Assembly: GCF_037892425.1 (NCBI RefSeq)
Contig: NZ_JBBKTT010000001.1
Location: 2,480,001 to 2,544,000 of the forward strand
Length of the DNA stretch: 64,000 nt
Direction of reading: 5' to 3'
Origin: Lacibacter sp. H375
GTDB taxonomy: Bacteria; Bacteroidota; Bacteroidia; Chitinophagales; Chitinophagaceae
The notes beneath the pieces were generated by a model. It did no database searches and was not told the origin of the DNA. It worked only from the letters and a program-made list of their open reading frames with translations. This document shows, piece by piece, positions 51,976-61,809 of the stretch. The position numbers and the translations under genes were made by a program. Position 1 is the first letter of the stretch, and each line of letters begins with the position of its first letter.

Positions 51976-53565
51976 ATGAACGAAATTTATAATAAACTCA
52001 CAACGCTTGATTTTGCCATTGTAGCAATTTATCTCATTGCCTTGCTGGCTATTGGTTATATCGCCAGTTTCCGCAACAAGAAAAAAGATGAAACGCTGTT
52101 CATGGCTGGCAATTCGCTCAACTGGTACAACATTGGTTTCAACATGTGGGGAACAAATGTTGGTCCTTCATCATTACTTGCATTTGCAAGCATTGGTTTT
52201 TCGGCAGGTATTGTGGGTGGAAATTTTGAATGGTATGCATTTGTGTTTTTAACGCTGCTGGCAATGGTGTTTGCACCACGTTACATTGCAAGTAAAGTAA
52301 GTACTATGCCCGAGTTCATGGGCAAACGTTACGGCAAAAGCACGCAGGATATTTTAGCAGGTTATGCGTTGATAAAAATTCTCATCAGTTGGTTGAGTCT
52401 TGGTTTATTCAGCGGAGGAATCTTGGTTCGACAAATTTTAGGCATCCCCATGTGGCAATCAACAATAGTGCTCGTTGCATTCTCCGGTTTGTTTACCTAC
52501 ATGGGCGGTTTAAAAGCCATTGCAAAAGTGAATGTGTTTCAAATGATCTTATTGATCATTGTGTCACTGGCATTAACGTTTATCGGTTTGCAAAAGCTTG
52601 GTGGCATTACTGCTTTGATTGATAAAACGCCGAGTCATTTCTGGAATTTAATTCATCCTGCATCCGATCCCGGTTATCCATGGCATGCATTGTTACTGGG
52701 GTATCCTGTATCGGCAGTTGCATTTTTCTGTACCGATCAAAGTATGGTGCAAAGTGTATTGGGCGCAAAGAATTTAAAACAGGGACAGTTGGGTGTAAAC
52801 TTTATCGGCTGGTTAAAAGTATTGGCATTGCCGATGTTTATTTTGCCCGGCATTTTGTGTTTTGCTTTATACCCCGATCTAACCGATGATAAATTAGCCT
52901 ACATGACAATGGTCACCAATTTATTTCCTTCTGGCTTAAATGGTTTGGTGATTTGCGTGTTGATCGCTGTGTTGGTTGCAACCATTGGTTCATCATTAAA
53001 TGCATTGAGCACTGTGTTTACAAAAGATATTTATGTAAACAACATGAATAAAAATGCCACAGTAAAGCAACAGATTAACGTTGGACGTATTGTGGTCATC
53101 GTCGGATGTGTGTTAGCTGTGTTAATGGCTATTGCGTTGGATAATGTAAAAGGTAAAACGCTGTTCGATATTTTTCAATCGATACTGGGTTACCTTGCTC
53201 CGCCACTGGCAGTTACTTTTTTATTGAGCGTATTCTGGAAACGCACAACCAGGCTCGCTGTGAATTTAATTTTATCAGTCGGATCTGCATTCAGCTTGTT
53301 TGTTGGTATGCTCAACTTGTGGATCTTACCTCCCGATGAAGCAACAGGAACAAATACATGGTGGCCGCATTATTTTCTCATCTCGTTTTATATATTCCTT
53401 GTTTTGTTTGTCGCAGCCATCATCATTTCATTGGTAGATAGAAACAAAGTAACTGCAGCGATAGAAACAGCGCCTTTACCAAAAACAGATAAGCAGGTAA
53501 AAATTTTGTTTGTTTTATTAGGGCTTGTCATACTAACCCTCTACATCATTTTTAACGGACATTAA
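51976..53565 (+). CDS. Sodium:solute symporter (SSS family), third
   Basis: 529 residues with about 14 transmembrane helices. Landmarks are LDFAIVAIYLIALLAIGY, the NSLNWYNIGFNMWGTNVGPSSLL segment, TMPEFMGKRYG, and the sodium-site helix IAVLVATIGSSLNALSTVFTKD. It resembles the SSS branch seen in Bacteroidota polysaccharide loci beside sugar dehydrogenases. It lies 133 nt after the Gfo/Idh gene and directly before an MFS transporter, so two inner-membrane carriers are made together. Substrate unknown; a pectin-derived monosaccharide is likely. Confidence 0.93.
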   Translation: MNEIYNKLTTLDFAIVAIYLIALLAIGYIASFRNKKKDETLFMAGNSLNWYNIGFNMWGTNVGPSSLLAFASIGFSAGIVGGNFEWYAFVFLTLLAMVFAPRYIASKVSTMPEFMGKRYGKSTQDILAGYALIKILISWLSLGLFSGGILVRQILGIPMWQSTIVLVAFSGLFTYMGGLKAIAKVNVFQMILLIIVSLALTFIGLQKLGGITALIDKTPSHFWNLIHPASDPGYPWHALLLGYPVSAVAFFCTDQSMVQSVLGAKNLKQGQLGVNFIGWLKVLALPMFILPGILCFALYPDLTDDKLAYMTMVTNLFPSGLNGLVICVLIAVLVATIGSSLNALSTVFTKDIYVNNMNKNATVKQQINVGRIVVIVGCVLAVLMAIALDNVKGKTLFDIFQSILGYLAPPLAVTFLLSVFWKRTTRLAVNLILSVGSAFSLFVGMLNLWILPPDEATGTNTWWPHYFLISFYIFLVLFVAAIIISLVDRNKVTAAIETAPLPKTDKQVKILFVLLGLVILTLYIIFNGH

Positions 53566-53566
53566 T

Positions 53567-54934
53567 ATGGAACATAAAAAAGGAAGTTTAAAAAGTACGA
53601 TCGCAGTATCGCTCACAAACTATCTTGATGCTGGCGCCATTGTGGCTGGCGCAAGCGGGTTGACTCTTTGGCAAAATTATCTCGGGCTTAACGAAGGGCA
53701 TCTTGGTTGGCTGAATGCAATCAGCGCAAACGCCTTTGGTGCGGCTATTGGTGCTATTTTCGGAGGTTTCTTAGCCGACAAGTACGGACGAAAAACCATT
53801 TATACATACAATATGCTTGTGTATATGCTGGGGATTGTCATTATTATGTTCACCGTTAATTTTCCCATGCTGTTGACAGGTTTCCTGGTTACAGGTATTT
53901 CAGTGGGAGTGGGTGTTCCTGCCTCATGGACATATATTTCCGAAAATTCAGAAGTGGGTAATCGTGGAAAGAATATGGGTATTTCACAGTTTGCCTGGGG
54001 GGTGGGGCCAATGATCATTTTAATGTTGGGAATGCTGCTTGCTCCTGGCAAAGCCGATGCATCAGCCGGTATCTTATTTGATTACGTACAAAAAATCGCT
54101 GCGTTCTTTATTGGTAACGATGCAAGCGTTGAAGCAATCAATGTATTTAGCAGCCGTATTATTTTTGGTTCTTTGTTGGTTGTGGCTTTCATCGCATGGA
54201 CTTTGCAACGGAAACTAAATGAATCGAAAGACTGGGAAGAAGCAAAAAAATTGCAAACCAAAGAAAAGCAACCCGGCGTTTTCGCATCGTTTGGTACCCT
54301 TTTTACAAATAAAGTGAATATCCGAACCATGCTTTTCCTGGCTGGCATTTACATTAGCTGGAATATGGTGGCATCGGTAATGGGTTTCTTTCAACAACAT
54401 ATTTATGAAACCGCAGGCGGCCTTTCCAACGGGGAGGCCAATATGATCACGGCAGTACAATGGATCGTGATTATTGCAGTAACGTATTTTGGCTTTGCAT
54501 TGCTCGTTGACAAAGTCAATCAACGCTGGCTCTATGTTTTCGGTACAACGATTGGTATAGTGGCCTGGTGCATTCTTATTTTTATAGGAATAAAAAATCA
54601 TCTTGCGCTTTGGACGTTCACTATTCTTTGGGGCATACATGCCGGAATAAGTGTACAGGCATTTTATGCGCTTTGGGCTTCGGAACTTTTTCCTGCCAAA
54701 TACCGGGCAGCCGCTCAGGGCATTATGTTCTTTGCGGTTAGAAGCATTGCAGCGGTTTGGGGATTTGGTTTTGTAAATATTTATGGCGAAAACGGAGAAG
54801 GATTTTACACTGCAGCCTACATTATGATCGGGTTGCTGCTTGTGGCACTGATCATAGGAACGATTTGGACACCAAAAACCCAAGGCAAATCATTACAACA
54901 AATAACGAAAGAAAGATACGGTGAGGATATTTAA
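53567..54934 (+). CDS. MFS sugar transporter
   Basis: 455 residues, 12 predicted membrane helices. The MFS/sugar-porter signature GGFLADKYGRKTIYTYN lies after helix 2, and PASWTYISENSEVGNRGK matches the sugar-porter PESPR/ER region. The LFPAKYRAAAQGIMFFAVR motif follows helix 10. It starts two bases after the symporter stop, so translation is coupled. It should be a proton-linked monosaccharide importer. Together with four other transporters in the window, it indicates that several different breakdown products are imported. Confidence 0.94.
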   Translation: MEHKKGSLKSTIAVSLTNYLDAGAIVAGASGLTLWQNYLGLNEGHLGWLNAISANAFGAAIGAIFGGFLADKYGRKTIYTYNMLVYMLGIVIIMFTVNFPMLLTGFLVTGISVGVGVPASWTYISENSEVGNRGKNMGISQFAWGVGPMIILMLGMLLAPGKADASAGILFDYVQKIAAFFIGNDASVEAINVFSSRIIFGSLLVVAFIAWTLQRKLNESKDWEEAKKLQTKEKQPGVFASFGTLFTNKVNIRTMLFLAGIYISWNMVASVMGFFQQHIYETAGGLSNGEANMITAVQWIVIIAVTYFGFALLVDKVNQRWLYVFGTTIGIVAWCILIFIGIKNHLALWTFTILWGIHAGISVQAFYALWASELFPAKYRAAAQGIMFFAVRSIAAVWGFGFVNIYGENGEGFYTAAYIMIGLLLVALIIGTIWTPKTQGKSLQQITKERYGEDI

Positions 54935-55006
54935 TGAATAAGGCTTTGCCTGAATAACGCAAACAAATAAACGAAGTAATAACAGCGAAGCAATTAACGT
55001 GAAGCA

Positions 55007-57139
55007 ATGAACAACTCTTTTTTATTGAATACTTCTTCTGCTCCAACATGGATATGGTATCCCGGTGATTTTGAAATTGTACTGGCCAATAAAGTACAAA
55101 ACCGTCGTACCGAACGTGGCACATTTTTTCCAGTTTTTTGGAAAATTGACAACCACTATGTGCTTATGGATTTTCATAAAGTGTTTGATGTGCCTTCGCC
55201 TGAAACGGTTGACATTTATGTAGAAGGCGAATACAATGTAAAGCTCGATGGCAAAGCATTTGAAGGAAGTCCGAAACAAATTGTTGTACCTGCAGGTAAA
55301 CACAAGATCAATATAAAAGTATTAAACCAGGCCAATGTGCCGGCTATTTATGTAAAAGGAAAAACAATAGTATCGGATGCAAGCTGGCTTGTAACTTTTG
55401 AAGATAAAGAGTGGATTGATGAAACAGGCAAAGCCTCCGACATCTCCGCTACCAAATGGGTAAATGCAGGAAGTTCGAATTTTAATTCCCCAACGCAATT
55501 GCCTTCGCAATTTATGTTGCCCACAAAAAAGCAAGAGGCAGTATCTGTTACCAAAGGCAAGCAATCGATGCTGGTAGATTTTGGTAAGGAAACATTTGGT
55601 TTTATTCAATTGCATGGCCTTGCCGGGAAAGGTAAAGTATCGGTGTATTATGGCGAATCAGAAGAAGAAGCATTATCTACAGAGCATTGCGAAACGCTGG
55701 ATAGAGTGGAAGTAAACGATCAGTTGAAGAAAGATCAGGTAATTAAGTTGTCAAAAGCCTATCGTTTTGTGAATGTGCAATACGATGAAGGCGTAACGCT
55801 TGATTCGGTTTCGATGCTTTATGAATATGCTGATGTAAAAGAACGTGGAAGCTTCACCTGTAACGATGAAGAGATCAATCGAATTTATGATGTAGCGAAA
55901 TATACATTTGAATTAAATACAAGAGAATTTTTCATTGATGGCATCAAACGTGACCGTTGGATTTGGAGTGGTGATGCGTATCAAAGTTATTTGATGAACT
56001 ACTATCTGTACTTCGATAACGAAACAGTAAAACGTACAAGCTATGCCTTGCGTGGTAAAGATCCGGTAACTGGTCATATCAACACCATCATGGATTATAC
56101 CTTTTACTGGTTCCTCGGCATTTATGACTATTATCTCTACACAGGTGATGAAAAATTTATTGCACAGAACTATGATCGTATGAAAACGATGATGGATTAT
56201 GTTTTGGCAAGAAGAAATAAAGATGGCTTGATGGAATGGATGAATGGCGACTGGATCTTTATTGATTGGGCTGAAGGTCTCAGCAAAAAAGGTGAAGTAA
56301 GTTTTGAGCAATTGTTATTGACCCGCAGTCTTGAAACAATGGCTCTTTGTGCCAACATTGCCAACGATAAAGATGCAGTAACAGAATACAATGCGTTGGC
56401 TGCTGATATGCGTAAAAAACTTTTTGATATTTATTGGAACGAACAGAAACAGGCCTTGGTGCACAGTCGCATTGACGGAAAGCAAACAGAAAATGTAACA
56501 CGTTATGCAAACATGTTTTCCATCTTCTTCGATTATTTTAATCAGCAACAAAAACAAGCGGTAAAAAATTCGGTGCTGCTGAATAATAATATTCAGAAGA
56601 TCACCACACCGTACATGCGTTTCTATGAACTGGAAGCATTGTGTGCATTGGGTGAACAGAATTATGTACTGAAAGAAATGAAAGACTATTGGGGAGGAAT
56701 GTTGAAGCTTGGTGCAACAAGTTTCTGGGAAGAATACAATCCAGCCAAACAAGGAGCAGAACATTATGCGATGTATGGCAGGGAGTTTGGAAAAAGTTTA
56801 TGTCATGCGTGGGGTGCAAGTCCGTTGTATTTGCTCGGAAAATATTATCTCGGCGTAAAGCCAACTGCGCCCGGTTATGCGGCGTACCTTGTTGAACCAA
56901 ATCTCGGCGGACTTGAATGGATGCAAGGCAAAGTGCCAACACCAAACGGAGACATTGAATTGTATGTAAGCAAAGAGCAGGTGAAGATCAAAGCTGCAAC
57001 AGGTGAAGGAACCATCCGTTTGAAAAGTAAAACACAACCTTCCGGCAACAATGTGACAGCAGTAGTAAAAGGAAATGATATGTACGAGATCACAGTGAAA
57101 CCCGAAACAGAATATACAATCAACTATAAAGCGCAGTAA
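55007..57139 (+). CDS. GH78-related alpha-L-rhamnosidase without signal peptide
   Basis: 710 residues, shorter than the other two GH78 enzymes and lacking any signal peptide, so probably cytoplasmic. It keeps the GH78 core: concanavalin-like part (LVDFGKETFGFIQL), (alpha/alpha)6 barrel and C-terminal sandwich (GGLEWMQGKVPTPNGDIELYV). The catalytic loop reads FIDGIKRDRWIWSGDAYQS, with D311 conserved and D316 where most members have Glu. E575 lies in GATSFWEEYNP. The N-terminal Ig domain is missing. It may act on small rhamnosides brought in by the adjacent transporters. The change from Glu to Asp could shift activity to another sugar. Confidence 0.88.
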   Translation: MNNSFLLNTSSAPTWIWYPGDFEIVLANKVQNRRTERGTFFPVFWKIDNHYVLMDFHKVFDVPSPETVDIYVEGEYNVKLDGKAFEGSPKQIVVPAGKHKINIKVLNQANVPAIYVKGKTIVSDASWLVTFEDKEWIDETGKASDISATKWVNAGSSNFNSPTQLPSQFMLPTKKQEAVSVTKGKQSMLVDFGKETFGFIQLHGLAGKGKVSVYYGESEEEALSTEHCETLDRVEVNDQLKKDQVIKLSKAYRFVNVQYDEGVTLDSVSMLYEYADVKERGSFTCNDEEINRIYDVAKYTFELNTREFFIDGIKRDRWIWSGDAYQSYLMNYYLYFDNETVKRTSYALRGKDPVTGHINTIMDYTFYWFLGIYDYYLYTGDEKFIAQNYDRMKTMMDYVLARRNKDGLMEWMNGDWIFIDWAEGLSKKGEVSFEQLLLTRSLETMALCANIANDKDAVTEYNALAADMRKKLFDIYWNEQKQALVHSRIDGKQTENVTRYANMFSIFFDYFNQQQKQAVKNSVLLNNNIQKITTPYMRFYELEALCALGEQNYVLKEMKDYWGGMLKLGATSFWEEYNPAKQGAEHYAMYGREFGKSLCHAWGASPLYLLGKYYLGVKPTAPGYAAYLVEPNLGGLEWMQGKVPTPNGDIELYVSKEQVKIKAATGEGTIRLKSKTQPSGNNVTAVVKGNDMYEITVKPETEYTINYKAQ

Positions 57140-57140
57140 G

Positions 57141-59156
57141 ATGAAAAGACTAAGTGCAATTTTGTTACTGACAGTTTTAGTGCTGAATCAAACTTCAGCA
57201 CAAACAAGTTTGGTCAATACGCAAGGCAGCAGTTACGCTAAACTTACTGGCGTCGGCATGAGCGATGTGCAGTGGACAAAAGGTTTTTGGGCCGAACGTT
57301 TTGCTGTTTGTCGTGATGCGATGTTGCCGCAGCTTTGGCAAACCTATACCAGCAAAGACATCTGTTATTCATTTCAGAATTTCAGAGTTGCTGCCGGTTT
57401 AGATACCGGTCGTTTCCGTGGTCCATCTTTTCATGATGGCGATTTTTATAAAACACTGGAAGCAGTGGCAGCGATGTATGCAACAACCAAAGATCCGCAA
57501 TTGGAGAAATGGATGGATGAAGCGATTGATGTAATTGGCAAAGCACAAAAGACCGATGGTTATATCTATACCAAGAATATTATTGAGCAAAAGAAATCAG
57601 GTAAAGAAAAAATGTTTGATGACCAGTTAAGTTTTGAAGCTTACAACTTTGGTCATTTAATGACAGCGGCTTGCGTGCATTACCGTGCAACAGGGAAAGC
57701 AACATTGCTCAACATCGCAAAGAAAGCAGCTGACTTCTTAATTGGTTTTTATAGTTCAGCCTCTCCTGAATTGGCAAGGAATGCGATTTGTCCTTCGCAT
57801 TACATGGGTTTAACAGAATTGTATCGCACAACAAACGATAAAAAGTATTTAGATCTTGTTATTCATCTCATCAACATTCGTGGTACGGTTGAAGGAACAG
57901 ATGATAACAGCGACCGTGCACCTTTCCGTGAAATGAACAAAGTGGTGGGTCATGCAGTACGTGCAAACTACTTGTTTGCAGGTGTTGCCGATGTATATGC
58001 CGAAACAGGCGACGTAACATTGATGAACACGTTGAATAAAATGTGGAATAACGTCATCAATACAAAAATGTATGTAACCGGAGGTTGTGGTGCGTTGTAT
58101 GATGGTGTTAGTGTGGATGGTACTGCTTACAAGCCGGATACTGTTCAGAAAGTACATCAGAGTTATGGACGGGATTATCAATTGCCAAACTTCAGTGCAC
58201 ACAATGAAACCTGCGCCAACATCGGTAATGTGTTATGGAACTGGCGAATGTTTTTATTAACCGGTGAAAGCAAGTATGCAGATATTGTTGAACTCACTTT
58301 ATACAACAGTGTATTGAGCGGTGTAAGCATGGACGGTTCAAAATATTTTTATACTAATCCATTGGCAGCAACAACGAACTATCCATATCATTTGCGTTGG
58401 GAAGGTGGAAGAGTGCCTTATATCAGCAAATCGAATTGTTGTCCGCCGAATGTTGTCCGCACAATTGCAGAAGTAAACAGCTACATGTACAGCATTGGCG
58501 AAAAAGGTTTGTACATTAATATGTATGGCGGCAACACACTTGCTACGGAATTGCATGATGGTACAAAGATCAAACTTGAACAGACAACGAACTACCCTTG
58601 GGATGGAAAGATTGTGATTACAATCAAAGAAGCTACAGATAAACCTGTGAATATCTTCTTACGCATACCAGGTTGGAGTAAAGCGTATACGTTGAAGATT
58701 AATAACACATTTCCGAAAGTGAGAGACAGAGATGGCGGCTTTGTTATTGCAGGAAGAAAATGGAGTGCCGGTGATAAAATTGAATTGGTTTTTGATATGC
58801 CTGCGACATTGATCGAAAGCAATCCATTGGTGGAAGAAACAAGAAACCAGGTAACGGTGAAACGTGGACCTGTTGTGTATTGCCTTGAATCAAGTGATTT
58901 GCCTCAACAAAAAGTATTTGATGTAGTGATTCCATCAAATATTAAACTGCAACCAGTGGCAATGAAAATTGATAATGGGAACGTAATGGCATTAACTGGT
59001 GAAGCAAGACTGCTTGATCAGAATCAATGGAACAATACATTGTACAAAGAAGTAAATACAAAACTCAAACCTGTCGACATAAAACTCATTCCTTACTATG
59101 CCTGGGCAAACAGGGGAAAAACGGATATGACGGTTTGGTTGCCTTTAATGAGATAA
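57141..59156 (+). CDS. Beta-L-arabinofuranosidase, GH127, secreted
   Basis: 671 residues, signal peptide ending TSAQ; one base separates it from the previous stop. The zinc-thiolate site of GH127 is intact: E356 and C358 in HNETCAN, and the pair C433-C434 in SNCCPPN, with one cysteine acting as nucleophile. The (alpha/alpha)6 barrel opening (VQWTKGFWAERF, GPSFHDGDFYKTLEAVAAMY) and HALEL-like segments also fit. GH127 removes terminal beta-L-arabinofuranose. In rhamnogalacturonan II this sugar caps Dha in side chain D and ends side chain B, which fits the proposed target. Some GH127 members act on other sugars, e.g. 3-C-carboxy-5-deoxy-L-xylose (aceric acid). Confidence 0.94.
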   Translation: MKRLSAILLLTVLVLNQTSAQTSLVNTQGSSYAKLTGVGMSDVQWTKGFWAERFAVCRDAMLPQLWQTYTSKDICYSFQNFRVAAGLDTGRFRGPSFHDGDFYKTLEAVAAMYATTKDPQLEKWMDEAIDVIGKAQKTDGYIYTKNIIEQKKSGKEKMFDDQLSFEAYNFGHLMTAACVHYRATGKATLLNIAKKAADFLIGFYSSASPELARNAICPSHYMGLTELYRTTNDKKYLDLVIHLINIRGTVEGTDDNSDRAPFREMNKVVGHAVRANYLFAGVADVYAETGDVTLMNTLNKMWNNVINTKMYVTGGCGALYDGVSVDGTAYKPDTVQKVHQSYGRDYQLPNFSAHNETCANIGNVLWNWRMFLLTGESKYADIVELTLYNSVLSGVSMDGSKYFYTNPLAATTNYPYHLRWEGGRVPYISKSNCCPPNVVRTIAEVNSYMYSIGEKGLYINMYGGNTLATELHDGTKIKLEQTTNYPWDGKIVITIKEATDKPVNIFLRIPGWSKAYTLKINNTFPKVRDRDGGFVIAGRKWSAGDKIELVFDMPATLIESNPLVEETRNQVTVKRGPVVYCLESSDLPQQKVFDVVIPSNIKLQPVAMKIDNGNVMALTGEARLLDQNQWNNTLYKEVNTKLKPVDIKLIPYYAWANRGKTDMTVWLPLMR

Positions 59157-59162
59157 CATAAC

Positions 59163-60407
59163 ATGGAACGGATTACAGCAACATATTTTATTGAAACGCC
59201 GTATGCGCCGGAAAAAGCAGCGGCGGTATTGGCAGGTGAGCAATCATCCGGAACATTTGTAGCAGTGCCCGGCGAAACCGAAGAACTCAAACAACGTTTT
59301 GCTGCAAGAGTTGAATCGGTTGATGTATTGGAAACCGTGAATGAACCAGCCATTCCCGGAGCATCAAGCAAGGATGGGAAGTACCGCCGTGCCATTGTGA
59401 AAGTATCGTGGAGTATTGAAAACTTCGGTTATAACCTTCCTGTGATGGTTTCAACCTTACAAGGAAATTTATACGAGATCACACAGTTCACCGGTTTGAA
59501 GTTGATGGATATAGAATTGCCTGCCTCATTCGGCCAACATTTCAAAGGCCCTGCATTTGGTATTGAAGGTTGCAGAACATTAACCGGAGTAAAGGATCGT
59601 CCGTTGATCGGCACCATCATCAAACCATCGATCGGATTATCAGTCGAGCAAACTGCTTCGATGGTGAAAACTTTAGCTGAAGCAGGAATTGATTTTGTAA
59701 AAGATGATGAACTGCTTTCTTCATCTGCCAATTCAAATTTCAATGATCGTGTTGATGCGGTGATGAATGTCATTAATGCACATGCAGATAAAACAGGTAA
59801 GAAAGTAATGTATGCGTTCAACCTCAGTGGCGAAGTAGATGAAATGCTGCAACGTTATGAGAAGATCGTTAAGAGTGGCGGCACTTGTGCCATGATCAGT
59901 ATTAACAGCGTTGGGTTGGCAGCTGCAAAAAAAATCATGGATCAACGACAGTTGGCTATTCATGCACATCGCAACGGTTGGGGTATGATGACAAGACACC
60001 CTTTGCTGGGAATTGACTATAAAGCCTATCAAAAAATATGGCGATTGGCTGGTGCAGATCAAATGCATGTCAACGGTATACAAAATAAATTCTGGGAGAG
60101 CGATGATAGTGTGGTGGCATCCATTGAAGCATGCTTAACAAAAATGTTCGATCATAAAACGGTTGTGCCGGTGGTATCATCGGGCCAGTGGGGTGGACAG
60201 GCATTTGAAACCTATCGCAGAACAAAAACTGTTGATCTCTTGTACATGGCCGGTGGCGGTATTATGGCGCACCCAATGGGAGCAGCAGCAGGTGTGGTGG
60301 CATTGCAACAGGCATGGAAAGCAGCTGTTGATGGATTGACGTTGGAAGAAGCAGCGAAGCTGTATAAAGAATTTGCGGCAGCGGTTGAAAAATTCGGTAA
60401 GAAGTAG
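59163..60407 (+). CDS. RuBisCO-like protein (form IV)
   Basis: 414 residues, homologous to the RuBisCO large chain. Conserved parts: GTIIKPSIGLS with K154-P155, the metal/carbamylation segment DFVKDDE (K180, D182, E183), the region HAHRNGWG, a loop-6 equivalent NGIQNKFW, and the phosphate-binding SSGQWGGQ and YMAGGGIMAHP. It keeps the lysine and acidic ligands but loop 6 differs from true RuBisCO, so carbon fixation is not expected. The next gene, overlapping by one base, is a DUF1537 kinase. That pairing is known for 3-oxo-isoapionate-4-phosphate decarboxylase or transcarboxylase in apiose catabolism, and this is my best assignment (inference from family and context). Confidence 0.92.
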   Translation: MERITATYFIETPYAPEKAAAVLAGEQSSGTFVAVPGETEELKQRFAARVESVDVLETVNEPAIPGASSKDGKYRRAIVKVSWSIENFGYNLPVMVSTLQGNLYEITQFTGLKLMDIELPASFGQHFKGPAFGIEGCRTLTGVKDRPLIGTIIKPSIGLSVEQTASMVKTLAEAGIDFVKDDELLSSSANSNFNDRVDAVMNVINAHADKTGKKVMYAFNLSGEVDEMLQRYEKIVKSGGTCAMISINSVGLAAAKKIMDQRQLAIHAHRNGWGMMTRHPLLGIDYKAYQKIWRLAGADQMHVNGIQNKFWESDDSVVASIEACLTKMFDHKTVVPVVSSGQWGGQAFETYRRTKTVDLLYMAGGGIMAHPMGAAAGVVALQQAWKAAVDGLTLEEAAKLYKEFAAAVEKFGKK

Positions 60408-61711
60408 TGAACAACAATCAAAATATATTACTTGCTTTTTACGGCGATGATTTCACCGGTAGTACCGATGCACTGGAATTTATTACACGTGCCGGTGCAA
60501 AGGCTGTGTTGTTCATTGAGCCACCAACAACAGAACAGTTGCAACAGTTTCCGCAAATGGATGTAATTGGTGTAGCAGGTAAAACAAGATCATTATCGCC
60601 CATGCAAATGAAAGAGATATTGATTCCTGCATTTGAACAGTTGAAAGCAAGCAGCGCAAAGCATGTGCATTATAAAGTATGCTCTACATTTGATTCATCG
60701 CCTGCGGTTGGGAGTATTGGTCAAGCGATTGATTGTGGTGCTGAAGTGTTCCAGAATAAACTGATACCGATGTTGGGTGGTGCGCCATCGCTTGGAAGAT
60801 ATTGTGTGTTCGGGAATTTGTTTGCAAGGATGGGTATTGGCAGCAATGGAAATATTTATCGGTTGGATCGTCATCCATCGATGAGTAAACATCCGGTAAC
60901 ACCGGCTGATGAAAGTGATTTACGATTGCATATTGGTAAGCAAACGAATAAAACAATAGGATTGATCGATATTACACACATTGAACAACCAATAAAACGA
61001 TGGGCTGAATCAATAAGAGATGAAGAAGTTGTATTGGTTGACGTAATGGATGAATTACAATTGATCAAGATCGGAGAGTGGATGGCGCAACTTGAAGAAA
61101 ATAAAACATTGTTCAGTGTAGGTGGCTCAAGCGTGGAGGCGGCATTAGGCAATTACTGGAATGAAAAGAAAATATTGAATCCTGAAACGCAATGGAAACA
61201 TCCGGGTAAAGCAGAATCATTATTGGTGATATCAGGAAGTTGCTCACCTGTTACTGCTGCACAAATTGAATTGGCCAAGGCAAATGGTTTTGCAGAAGTG
61301 GTGCTGGATGCAGTGAGAATTGTAAATGAGAACACAGTTGATGCTGCAATAGGAGGCCATGTAGCGATGTTGTTGCAGGAGCAGAAGAAAGTTATTGTTC
61401 ATACAGGTGCAAAAGAACTGGAGAATCTATCATCTGAGAAATTGGGTACTGCATTGGGAAGCATTGCAAAGCAAGCAGTGATGCATACAAATGTGAAACG
61501 TGTGGTATTGGCCGGTGGCGATACAAGCAGTTATGCAGCGAGGGCAATGGAGATTGATGCGGTTGAAATGATTGCTCCATTGGTGAGCGGTGCACCGTTG
61601 TGCAAAGCTTATTCGAAAAATGAAAAGATAAATGGACTGGAAGTGAATTTTAAAGGCGGTCAGGTTGGTGCAGAGAATTATTTTGGAGTGTTGTTGAATG
61701 GTGAGCTATAA
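60407..61711 (+). CDS. DUF1537 four-carbon acid sugar kinase (second copy), possible 3-oxo-isoapionate kinase
   Basis: 434 residues; GTG start at 60407 overlapping the stop of the RuBisCO-like gene by one base, with no better start nearby. Family motifs: LAFYGDDFTGSTDALEF, HYKVCSTFDSSPAVGSIGQ, LLVISGSCSPVTAAQIELA and the C-terminal nucleotide site VLAGGDTSSYAARAM then FKGGQVGAENYFG. It is longer than and clearly diverged from the kinase at 42964. In known apiose pathways the kinase acting just before the RuBisCO-like enzyme is of this family. The translational overlap supports such a two-step pair. Confidence 0.92.
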   Translation: MNNNQNILLAFYGDDFTGSTDALEFITRAGAKAVLFIEPPTTEQLQQFPQMDVIGVAGKTRSLSPMQMKEILIPAFEQLKASSAKHVHYKVCSTFDSSPAVGSIGQAIDCGAEVFQNKLIPMLGGAPSLGRYCVFGNLFARMGIGSNGNIYRLDRHPSMSKHPVTPADESDLRLHIGKQTNKTIGLIDITHIEQPIKRWAESIRDEEVVLVDVMDELQLIKIGEWMAQLEENKTLFSVGGSSVEAALGNYWNEKKILNPETQWKHPGKAESLLVISGSCSPVTAAQIELAKANGFAEVVLDAVRIVNENTVDAAIGGHVAMLLQEQKKVIVHTGAKELENLSSEKLGTALGSIAKQAVMHTNVKRVVLAGGDTSSYAARAMEIDAVEMIAPLVSGAPLCKAYSKNEKINGLEVNFKGGQVGAENYFGVLLNGEL

Positions 61712-61715
61712 TGGT

Positions 61716-61757
61716 GAATGAAGAATCTGAAAGCACAAGAGTGCGACGCAACGAAAG
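61716..61757 (+). repeat. GAGTGCGACGCAAC repeat, copy 2
   Basis: GAATGAAGAATCTGAAAGC then ACAAGAGTGCGACGCAACG and AAAG match the reverse complement of 45748-45788. It occupies half of the 98-nt gap between the kinase and the racemase-family gene. Confidence 0.75.
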
Positions 61758-61809
61758 CTAAATAGAACTACAAAAATTGGAATCATAAAATAAAAGGAGC
61801 ATAAGCAAT

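Noticed and set aside
59163-60407. True carbon-fixing RuBisCO
   Set aside because: Loop 6 and several substrate residues differ, length is short, no small subunit or phosphoribulokinase is present, and the setting is catabolic.
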